Assembly (NCBI GenBank): GCA_964584935.1 | Contig: CAZPBN010000006.1 | Location: forward strand, 71,246 to 135,245 | DNA length: 64,000 nt | From: CAZPBN01 sp964584935 | GTDB taxonomy: Bacteria > Acidobacteriota > Aminicenantia > Aminicenantales > Aminicenantaceae | Direction of reading: 5' to 3' | Shown here: piece after piece, positions 43,412 to 50,998 of the stretch | Layout: each line of letters begins with the position of its first letter | Numbering within the stretch: position 1 is the first letter of the stretch | Translations under genes and position numbers: made by a program | Notes under the pieces: generated by a model | The model's input: only the letters and a program-made list of their open reading frames with translations | Database searches by the model: none | What the model was told of the DNA's origin: nothing

Positions 43412-44898
43412 TAAGCATCCTCCATACTAAATTTCCTTTTTCTTATATAAGAAGGGGGTATGTTCAATTGCTTTCTATATTTGGCTACTGTCCGGCGCGC
43501 AACCTTTAGATTTTTCCCTGCCAGGATATCTTCTATTTCAATATCACTGAGCGGATTGTTTTTATCTTCGTTTTCCACAAGCTTTTTGACTCGTTCTTTG
43601 ACTTTTAATGAAGATATCTCTTCTCCAAAGTCTCCTTCAAGGGATTTATGAAAAAAATACTTGAGAGGATAAACTCCTCTGGGAGTCAACATGTATTTAT
43701 TGGCAACAACTCTTCCCACAGTTGATTCATGAACACCTATGTCCCGGGCAAGCTCAACCAGCGTTAACGGCTTTATATAATCGATACCTTTATCCAGAAA
43801 GGCTTTCTGTTTATTGACAATGAACTCGGCTACTCTATATATTGTTTTATTTCTCTGGTTCAGACTCTGCAAAAACCAAAAAGCTTTTTTCATTTTATCC
43901 TTCAAAAATTTATAGGCTTCTGGCTTATTTTTTAAAGATTTCGATAATAGACCCTGATAATATTTATTTATTTTCAAACGAGGCAGACCTTCATTATTAA
44001 TAACAATTTTATATTCATCATCTTCTTTGGAAACCATGATATCCGGCACAACATAAAACGTCTTTTCCTGTGTATATTTTCTCCCTGGAGCTGGCTCCAG
44101 TCTTTTAATCAACTCTATGTGAGGCTTTAAATCTGCGAGGGAAATACCAAGGATTTTTGCCAACTTTGCAAAATCTGATTTTTCCAATATATGAAGATAA
44201 TTCTTTATAATTCTTTGAGTCACTTCATCATCTATCTGGAATAAATTCATCTGAGTGATAAGTGACTCTTTCAATGTCAAACTTCCCACTCCTATGGGAT
44301 CGAATTCCATTATTCTTTTCCTGATTTCATCCACTTTTTGTTCAGAACAGTCATATTTTCTTGCAATCTCCTGCAGAGAGGCAACCAAATATCCATCTTT
44401 GTTAATATTTCCAATCAAATACTGAGAAATCTCTTTGTCTTGTTCATCAAAGAAGGTCAGACTTGCCTGCCAATTCAAATGTTCCCAAAGGGAAATACTT
44501 TTAGAAACAAAATTTTCTAAAGCCAGAGATTCTTTCTCTTCCGAGAAATAGGGCTGAAATTTATTATCAAAATAATCCTGAAAGTAAGCTTCATAATCAA
44601 TTTCTTCATTATTATCTAATGAATCTTCTTTTTTATTCACTCCTATTTCTTCCAACTTTTTTTCTTGCTCTTTTTCTATCTCCTCTTCATCAGATTTATT
44701 TTTTGAAGTGGAATCCTCTTCTTTTTTATCTATCGTTTCTTCTTCAAGCTCCAGCATAGGATTTTGAGAAAGTTCAGTATCAATAACTTCTATAAGTTCC
44801 AGATTGGTCAAAGGAAGCAATTTGATCGCCTGTTGGAGCGCAGGGGCAAGAATTAATCTTTGAACTTGTCTCTGATCCAGTCTTTGTTTTAATTCCAT
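43411..44898 (-). CDS. rpoN: RNA polymerase sigma-54 factor
   Basis: 495 residues. Region I, Gln/Leu-rich: LDQRQVQRLILAPALQQAIKLL (activator response). Acidic region II to about 125. Core-binding region III with DPIGVGSLTLKESL. Then the DNA-binding part with HESTVGRVVANKY and the RpoN box ARRTVAKYR near the end. It recognises -24/-12 promoters such as the one at 37472. No enhancer-binding activator is encoded in the window. Confidence 0.96.
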   Translation of the reverse strand: MELKQRLDQRQVQRLILAPALQQAIKLLPLTNLELIEVIDTELSQNPMLELEEETIDKKEEDSTSKNKSDEEEIEKEQEKKLEEIGVNKKEDSLDNNEEIDYEAYFQDYFDNKFQPYFSEEKESLALENFVSKSISLWEHLNWQASLTFFDEQDKEISQYLIGNINKDGYLVASLQEIARKYDCSEQKVDEIRKRIMEFDPIGVGSLTLKESLITQMNLFQIDDEVTQRIIKNYLHILEKSDFAKLAKILGISLADLKPHIELIKRLEPAPGRKYTQEKTFYVVPDIMVSKEDDEYKIVINNEGLPRLKINKYYQGLLSKSLKNKPEAYKFLKDKMKKAFWFLQSLNQRNKTIYRVAEFIVNKQKAFLDKGIDYIKPLTLVELARDIGVHESTVGRVVANKYMLTPRGVYPLKYFFHKSLEGDFGEEISSLKVKERVKKLVENEDKNNPLSDIEIEDILAGKNLKVARRTVAKYRKQLNIPPSYIRKRKFSMEDA

Positions 44899-44931
44899 TA
44901 TCTTTTTAACACCAATTTATAAGCCCGTATT

Positions 44932-45660
44932 TCAATTAAGAGTAAATGATTTTCCTAAATATTGCTTTTTGACTTCATCGGAAATCACCAGCTCTTCGGG
45001 TTTTCCTTCCTTATAAATTTTCCCTTTATCTATGATATAAGCCCTATCTGTGATTCTTAAAGTCTCTCTGACACTATGGTCAGTTAACAATAATCCTATA
45101 CCCTTATTTTTTAAGGATATTAAAATTTTTTGTAAGTCTATGATCGCCAAAGGATCTATTCCGGTAAATGGTTCATCCAAAAGAACAAACTTCGGATTCA
45201 TAATCAAAGCCCTGGCAATTTCAAGCCTTCTTCTTTCTCCTCCTGATAATGTATAAGCTTTAGAATCAGCTAATTTCTCCAGACCATATTCCCCTAGAAC
45301 TTCATCCAATTGATTTCTTACTATTAGGGGCTTATTATAAATATTCTCCATTATAGAGAGGAGGTTATCCTCAACGCTTAATTTTTGAAAGATTGAAGGT
45401 TCTTGGGGAAGCAAACCTATTCCTTTTCTTGCTCGCACATACATGGGAAGTTCTGTGATATCTTCGTTTTCCAAGAACACCTGCCCTGAGTTTTGCGGGA
45501 TGAGACCAAGTATTATGGAAAAAGTAGTCGTCTTTCCTGCCCCATTAGGTCCAAGAAGTCCAACGATTTCCCCTCTTTTCACATTTATTGAAATGTCATC
45601 AACAACAACTTTTCCTTTATAACTTTTCACCAGATTTTTTGCTTCTAAAGAGTTTGTCAT
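44932..45660 (-). CDS. lptB: LPS export ABC transporter ATP-binding protein LptB
   Basis: 242 residues. Walker A GPNGAGKTTT, GLLPQEPSIF (Q-loop), signature LSGGERRRLEIARAL, Walker B FVLLDEPFTGIDP and TDHSVRETL. LptB powers extraction of lipopolysaccharide from the inner membrane with LptF/LptG. The order lptC/A-lptB-rpoN-hpf-ptsN is typical of diderm genomes. It begins three bases after the LptC/A gene ends. Confidence 0.95.
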   Translation of the reverse strand: MTNSLEAKNLVKSYKGKVVVDDISINVKRGEIVGLLGPNGAGKTTTFSIILGLIPQNSGQVFLENEDITELPMYVRARKGIGLLPQEPSIFQKLSVEDNLLSIMENIYNKPLIVRNQLDEVLGEYGLEKLADSKAYTLSGGERRRLEIARALIMNPKFVLLDEPFTGIDPLAIIDLQKILISLKNKGIGLLLTDHSVRETLRITDRAYIIDKGKIYKEGKPEELVISDEVKKQYLGKSFTLN

Positions 45661-45663
45661 GTT

Positions 45664-47586
45664 TCACGATTTTATTTCTGTTATTGACCTTTCTCGTTGT
45701 CTGTTTTCTATAGCGATTTTATCATCAGCTATGAAAAAAGTCAATTTATAGCCCTCTGTCTTCCCCTTGTTTTTCTCTTCCAAAACAGGATTCCCTGTGA
45801 GCTCTATCTTTTCTTCATCCAGATAACAAAAAGCAGTATTTCCCCTCCCTTCATACCGATTCCATGTGATGATAACATTCCTTTTGGCAACGATCTCCTT
45901 TATATCTCCACTTTCTTTGTTCAAATAAACAGTAAAGGAATCAGCCCGAATGACAGCTTCCTCAATGTTTAAAAGGCATTCATTTTTTTTCTTTTTAAAT
46001 AACAACAAATGCTTTTCTGGTTTATACCGCACTTCATCAGATAATATTTCCAATCTTTTTTCTTTCCCACTCTCCTTCCCCTTATAAGGAAAAACAGACT
46101 TCACTTCACGATTTCCAGAAAGGGCTCCTGTTCCCAAAAAGAAGTCAAGTTTCTTTGCCTGAACCATTTCTTTCTCCTGCCACGCTTTAACATTTCCTGT
46201 TAAAATAAAATGATTCCTTTGGTTAAAATATCTCATAATCTTTGCGGTTATAAAAACAGGTTTTTCTGTGGAGAAAAAACCAACAGACTTATCTGCTTTG
46301 TTTTCAGGAGATAAAATAATTTTAACATTATTCCGTGCCACAATATTATTATTTTCCAAATAGAGAAATATCTCCTCTGCTAAAATTCTTTTCCCTGACA
46401 TATTCATTTCCGGCTCGTTTCCTTCTTCTCCAGTAACACAAAAATAATCTCCTCTCCCTTTTCTTTTTATTCGGTGTCCTTTCACGATCCAATTTTCTTC
46501 CTTATGAATGCTTTTATTTTGTATTTCTGCATCATTGACCGCATCAAACCTTATGATCTCTCCTTTTTTATTAAATGCAATCTTTATATCTTGGGCTTTA
46601 ATAAAGGCAAAACTGTCTTCATCAGAGTAAATTTTTAGCATGCTTTTTCCACGACTCTCTATAGTTTTAATTTCACGGGAATCCCAAAAAGCCTGGAAAT
46701 CAATCCTATCTGCCTTCAACTCACGTATATCGCCAGAATAAAATACAGTGGAATTTTTATTTTTTTCATTAGAATCTTCTTTCTCTTTCGCATAAAATGC
46801 TTTAGCAGCTCCGATCAAAGATAATGTCTTTATATTTTGTTCATTGGGAAAAAGCTTGAAGTTCATGCGTTTAGAGGAAGCAAAACTTTCTCCGTAATCA
46901 ATATGAACACTTCCAGCCGCTCTCCCCCTTTTTTTTCTTCTGTTGTATTCAAATCTATCAACAGAAACACTCAGGAGAAAAACAGAATCAAGACCAGGTC
47001 TTATTTCAAGTTTGACATTCTTTTCAAGTAATAATTTTTTCTGCCTCAAAGAATACTCTAATATTTCGGAAGAACCATCAAGCCGTTGCGATGAGAATTC
47101 AACTCCCTCTGTAGTTTTGAAAGATTTATTTTTCCGATGATAATCGATTTCAATCGACCTTATCTCTAAATCCTTTTGAATCAATTTCACTCCACCTGAC
47201 AATTTAAAATAAGTCTGTTTTTTATTATGAACTCCTTTATCCGCATAAACAAAAACATCTTCATCTTCACTTTCTCCAAAATCAACAACTTTCACATTCC
47301 CTTCCAGAAAATAAATTTCTTTTTCATCCTCTTTCTCTATCTCTTCATCACTTCTTCTATAATGCTTATCAGCACTGATCTCTATCATCTTTCTTTCACG
47401 CTCGAATTCCCTGTGTTCTGGTTGATATTTTTCATCAATTTCATCTTTCTCGATTTCCTTACGACTGTTTGTATCAATCGACCGTTCTCTCAAGTGGGTT
47501 ACAAAATACACTGAAATAACAAAAAGAAAGACACATATGGAAATAATTATGAAATATCTTATCACTTTTACTGAATTGGATTTCAT
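45664..47586 (-). CDS. LptC/LptA-like (OstA) protein with multiple beta-jellyroll repeats
   Basis: 640 residues, far longer than LptC (about 190) or LptA (about 185). One membrane helix at about residues 9-29, then an acidic stretch, then repeated OstA/LptA-type strands: EGNVKVVDFGE, LSGGVKLIQKDLEI, RNNVKIILS, LTGNVKAWQEKEMV, KRNVIITWNRYEG. Its place directly before lptB suggests it acts as LptC and LptA in one, an inner-membrane-anchored bridge that carries lipopolysaccharide across the periplasm. I see no separate lptA. Highly charged (Lys/Glu). Confidence 0.82.
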   Translation of the reverse strand: MKSNSVKVIRYFIIISICVFLFVISVYFVTHLRERSIDTNSRKEIEKDEIDEKYQPEHREFERERKMIEISADKHYRRSDEEIEKEDEKEIYFLEGNVKVVDFGESEDEDVFVYADKGVHNKKQTYFKLSGGVKLIQKDLEIRSIEIDYHRKNKSFKTTEGVEFSSQRLDGSSEILEYSLRQKKLLLEKNVKLEIRPGLDSVFLLSVSVDRFEYNRRKKRGRAAGSVHIDYGESFASSKRMNFKLFPNEQNIKTLSLIGAAKAFYAKEKEDSNEKNKNSTVFYSGDIRELKADRIDFQAFWDSREIKTIESRGKSMLKIYSDEDSFAFIKAQDIKIAFNKKGEIIRFDAVNDAEIQNKSIHKEENWIVKGHRIKRKGRGDYFCVTGEEGNEPEMNMSGKRILAEEIFLYLENNNIVARNNVKIILSPENKADKSVGFFSTEKPVFITAKIMRYFNQRNHFILTGNVKAWQEKEMVQAKKLDFFLGTGALSGNREVKSVFPYKGKESGKEKRLEILSDEVRYKPEKHLLLFKKKKNECLLNIEEAVIRADSFTVYLNKESGDIKEIVAKRNVIITWNRYEGRGNTAFCYLDEEKIELTGNPVLEEKNKGKTEGYKLTFFIADDKIAIENRQRERSITEIKS

Positions 47587-47601
47587 TGTTACTACTGTTT
47601 G

Positions 47602-49296
47602 TTATCTTTTCTTTGCATCCTCAAAAGCAAGAGAGATGATTTCTTCTCCGGCATAATTAGAAAATTGCAATGAATAAACCATATTGATTCTTTCTCCCTG
47701 CTGAATGAAATCTGCATAATCCGGCTTCCTCCATCCAAAAGCTTCAAAATACCTGCCATTTTTTCTAACCAGAAGTTTACAATGTGCATTTTTAATCTTT
47801 TGGGGTTTTTTCACAACTTCTGCATTTTCCACAAGAAAAACAGGTTTGGGGTTTCCAATACCAAAAGGAGAAAGAAGACGAAACTTTTCTATAAAAGAAT
47901 CATTAATGTCGGCAAAATCCAAATTGGCATCTATATAAATTTTATGTTTTAAGTCTTCCTCTGTAATTTTTGATTCTGCAATAAGATTGACATTCTTTTT
48001 AAATATGTCCATGTTCTTTTGCAACAAAACACAACCTGCGGCTAGTTTATGGCCTCCATGTTCTTCTAAAAATCCTTTACATTCATCAAGACAATCAATA
48101 ATGGAAAATTCCTTTATGCTTCTGCCTGAACCGTAAGCAATTCCATTCTGATTGGCAAAAAGTATTACCGGACGATTATACATTTCTTTTAACTTTGACG
48201 CCACAATCCCTATAACTCCCCTATGCCATTCATCGCAATCCAATACCAATAGTTTATAGCGGTTCTCCAAATTTCTGTTTTTTATCCTTTTTAATGCCTG
48301 AACCAATATCTTTTCCTCCACTTTTTGCCTTTGAGAATTCAATTGATTCAGAAGGCCACTAATTTCATCACACTCCAGGGTCGAATATTCAAAAAAAAGT
48401 CTTACTGCTAAATCAGCCATTCCCATCCTTCCGGCAGCATTGATTCTGGGACCAATTCTAAAACCCACATCTCCAACAGTTACTTTTTTTCTTCTGATAC
48501 CACTTGCCCTCAGTAAACTTTTCAACCCTTTATTTGAGACTTTTTCGAGTGCCTCTAATCCAAACTTCACAAATAGCCTATTCTCTCCGGTCAAATCAAC
48601 CACATCAGCAACAGTTCCAATTGAAACAAGTTTCAAATAATGGTTTATCAAGTCCGATTTTCCACAATTATCTAAAAGAGCCTGAACAAGCTTAAAAACA
48701 ACCCCCACTCCAGCCAGTTTTTTATCAGGATATCCAGAATCATTTTTAACCGGATCTAAAATCCCTACGGCATCAGGCAATTCAGAGCCTGGAAGATGAT
48801 GATCTGTTACAATCACATCGACTCCCTTCTCCTTCGCTATCTTTGTGAAATTAACAGCTTTAATTCCACAATCAACAGTGATCACAAGTTTTATATTTTT
48901 CTTTAAAATAAAATTGATGTGGTGTTTCTTTATTCCATATCCCTCTTTCAATCGGTGAGGAATATAGTAATCAACATCACCCCCTAAAGATTTCAAAGCT
49001 TTACGAAGCATAACAACTGAAAGCACTCCATCAACATCATAGTCACCGAAAATGAGGATTTTTTCTTTAAGATAAATTGCTTTTCTTATCCTTTTCACCG
49101 AATCGCTCATACCATTCATTAAGTAAGGATCATGCATTCCTTCCAAATTTCCATATAAAAATTCATGGGCTGCTTCTCCATCATTAATATTTCTATTTAT
49201 CAATACTTGGGTGAGTTCATAAGGTATCTTCAATTCAGCAGATAGAATTTTTGCTCGTTCATTATAAGGAGACATAATCCAGATTTTTTCTCTCAT
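47602..49296 (-). CDS. recJ: Single-stranded-DNA-specific exonuclease RecJ
   Basis: 564 residues from ATG 49296 (MREKIWIM); a TTG at 49359 would add 21 hydrophobic residues not typical of RecJ. DHH motifs: FGDYDVDGVLS near residue 88, VTVDCGIK, VTDHHLPG near 163, and GPRINAAGRMG. The DHHA1 region follows with EEHGGHKLAAGC, then an OB-like C-terminus. It degrades 5' ends in recombination and mismatch repair. It ends 16 bp before the LptC/A gene. No ribosome-binding site is seen. Confidence 0.93.
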   Translation of the reverse strand: MREKIWIMSPYNERAKILSAELKIPYELTQVLINRNINDGEAAHEFLYGNLEGMHDPYLMNGMSDSVKRIRKAIYLKEKILIFGDYDVDGVLSVVMLRKALKSLGGDVDYYIPHRLKEGYGIKKHHINFILKKNIKLVITVDCGIKAVNFTKIAKEKGVDVIVTDHHLPGSELPDAVGILDPVKNDSGYPDKKLAGVGVVFKLVQALLDNCGKSDLINHYLKLVSIGTVADVVDLTGENRLFVKFGLEALEKVSNKGLKSLLRASGIRRKKVTVGDVGFRIGPRINAAGRMGMADLAVRLFFEYSTLECDEISGLLNQLNSQRQKVEEKILVQALKRIKNRNLENRYKLLVLDCDEWHRGVIGIVASKLKEMYNRPVILFANQNGIAYGSGRSIKEFSIIDCLDECKGFLEEHGGHKLAAGCVLLQKNMDIFKKNVNLIAESKITEEDLKHKIYIDANLDFADINDSFIEKFRLLSPFGIGNPKPVFLVENAEVVKKPQKIKNAHCKLLVRKNGRYFEAFGWRKPDYADFIQQGERINMVYSLQFSNYAGEEIISLAFEDAKKR

Positions 49297-49372
49297 TTTT
49301 TTAAATTTAACACAATATAGGGTAATGAACAACACAAATAGAGAATGAAGGAATTTCAATCTATTTTCTATT

Positions 49373-49401
49373 TTGAATTATATCATTTTCTTATATATAA
49401 T
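49373..49401 (+). promoter_or_regulatory. Promoter of the small membrane protein gene at 49453
   Basis: TTGAAT (49373-49378), 17-bp spacer, TATAAT (49396-49401). Transcription would start near 49408, just before a tandem 12-bp repeat and the strong ribosome-binding site at 49442. Confidence 0.6.
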
Positions 49402-49410
49402 ATATTCTTT

Positions 49411-49434
49411 TTAAAATACCGATTAAAATACCGA
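49411..49434. repeat. Tandem duplication of a 12-bp unit in a 5' leader
   Basis: TTAAAATACCGA occurs twice without a gap (49411-49422 and 49423-49434), between the promoter and the ribosome-binding site of the following gene. Confidence 0.8.
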
Positions 49435-49452
49435 CCGGCAAGGGAGGAAATA

Positions 49453-50034
49453 ATGAAAACTATAAAAATTTTTGCCGTTCTAATTCTTTTATTCACACTA
49501 TCGTTACCATTTTGGCTCTCTCCTCAAACTGTTCATTTTAAGAAGGATTTTTCGGTAAAGCTTATTATTAATCAACTGTTGATCCTACTTCTCATTGCTC
49601 TTTTTCTGGAAAGAGCTCTTGATGTATTCCTAACAACTTGGAGAGCCCAAAAATCGGAAGAACTTGAAAATGATATCAACAAAATTCAAAAAAAATTGGA
49701 ATCAAAACCAGGAAAAACCAATTCAAACCAAACAAAAGAGCTTGAACAAAAGAGTAAGCAAAAACTTATTTATCGGGCAGAAACACGTAAAATTGCTCTC
49801 TGGGCAGGATTAATCCTCGGCATTTTAATCAGTGCAGCAGGAGTGAGGACTATTAGCAACTTTTTTATTATAAAGCATTTAAACAGCGTCCAAAAAAACC
49901 TGTTCATTTTTCTAGATGTGTTTATGACCGGGGGACTCATTTCAGGGGGCAGCGATGGAATCCACAAAATCACAGAATTCTTAAGGAATTTTTTAGAAAC
50001 TTCAACCTATAAAGCAAAAAAAGAACGGAAATAA
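49453..50034 (+). CDS. Membrane protein of unknown function with central coiled coil
   Basis: 193 residues from ATG 49453, chosen because GGGAGG (49442-49447) precedes it. Four hydrophobic segments: about 4-20, 31-50, 110-130 and 140-165. Between the second and third lies a charged Lys/Glu helix (about 57-100) that would be a cytoplasmic coiled coil. The fourth carries FMTGGLISGGSDGIHKITEF, a glycine-rich stretch. I do not recognise the family; the last part resembles small phage-like or housekeeping membrane proteins only loosely. Divergent from recJ and 63 bp before ftsY, which has its own promoter. Confidence 0.75.
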   Translation: MKTIKIFAVLILLFTLSLPFWLSPQTVHFKKDFSVKLIINQLLILLLIALFLERALDVFLTTWRAQKSEELENDINKIQKKLESKPGKTNSNQTKELEQKSKQKLIYRAETRKIALWAGLILGILISAAGVRTISNFFIIKHLNSVQKNLFIFLDVFMTGGLISGGSDGIHKITEFLRNFLETSTYKAKKERK

Positions 50035-50059
50035 AACAAACTCGTTATAGAATAACAAA

Positions 50060-50088
50060 TTGACTCAAATTGAGTTAGTCAATATAAT
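50060..50088 (+). promoter_or_regulatory. ftsY promoter with embedded palindromes, predicted leaderless
   Basis: TTGACT (50060-50065), 17-bp spacer, perfect TATAAT (50083-50088). The ATG is nine bases after the -10 box, so the mRNA should begin at or within three bases of the start codon. The spacer contains ACTCAA-A-TTGAGT (50063-50075), and TTGACT pairs with AGTCAA (50077-50082): overlapping palindromes covering the -35 region that could be an operator. Confidence 0.65.
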
Positions 50089-50097
50089 GGGCAAGTT

Positions 50098-50991
50098 ATG
50101 CTTGGAAACCTTAAAGACAAACTCTCAAAAACAAGAAAAACGTTCATAGAAAAATTTGAAGATATCATTAATAGTGAAAAAAATAGGGAAAAAATACTGG
50201 AAGAAATCACCGAGACTCTCATACTAGCCGATGCAGGAATTCAAACTTCTGAAAAAATAATCCAGAACATAAAATCAAAAAGCAGAAAAACCGATTCTTT
50301 TTTTTCTACAAGACAAATTCTGAAAGAGGAAATCATTCAGATGCTTTCAAAATTTCCTTCGGATTTAAACCTCCTAAACTCTCAATCTGTGATCATGTTT
50401 GTAGGAGTCAATGGTGGGGGAAAAACAACCTCGCTGGCAAAACTAGCCAATAAACTCAAACAGGAAGGGAATAATGTGCTCATGGTCGCTGCAGATACCT
50501 TTAGAGCCGCTGCCCAGGAACAGCTTGTTATTTGGGGAAAAAAGCTGAACATTCCAGTTATAACAGGCCAGTACAATGCTGATCCCGCCTCTGTCGTGTA
50601 TGATGCCATTCAATCATTTAAAGCGAGGAATGCGGATATACTCCTTATAGATACAGCAGGGAGAATTCACACCAATATCAATCTAATGACTGAACTTGAA
50701 AAAATTAAAAGGATCACTTCAAGAGAAATCGAAAACGCTCCTCAAGAAGTCCTTCTTATTCTGGATTCGAGCATTGGTCAGAATGCTCTGTCTCAGGCAA
50801 AAGAGTTTTTAAAGTTTTCCGGAATCACAGGTGTCTTCCTTACAAAACTGGATGGAACAGCCAAAGGCGGGTGCACTCTAACTATCGTTGATTCTTTGAA
50901 TTTGCCTATAAAATTTATTGGAGTGGGAGAAAAAGAAGAGGATATTTTCCCCTTTAATCCTCAGGAATTCACCAACGCTCTCATATCATGA
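50098..50991 (+). CDS. ftsY: Signal recognition particle receptor FtsY
   Basis: 297 residues: N and G domains only, without the long acidic A domain of E. coli FtsY. GTPase motifs: GVNGGGKTTSLAKLA near residue 102, DTFRAAAQEQL, DTAGRIHTN and TKLDGTAKGG. DSSIGQNA replaces the more common DATTGQNA. It receives ribosome-SRP complexes at the membrane. No ribosome-binding site lies before the ATG, in line with a leaderless transcript. It converges on the permease gene with seven bases between. Confidence 0.93.
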   Translation: MLGNLKDKLSKTRKTFIEKFEDIINSEKNREKILEEITETLILADAGIQTSEKIIQNIKSKSRKTDSFFSTRQILKEEIIQMLSKFPSDLNLLNSQSVIMFVGVNGGGKTTSLAKLANKLKQEGNNVLMVAADTFRAAAQEQLVIWGKKLNIPVITGQYNADPASVVYDAIQSFKARNADILLIDTAGRIHTNINLMTELEKIKRITSREIENAPQEVLLILDSSIGQNALSQAKEFLKFSGITGVFLTKLDGTAKGGCTLTIVDSLNLPIKFIGVGEKEEDIFPFNPQEFTNALIS

Positions 50992-50998
50992 AATATAT

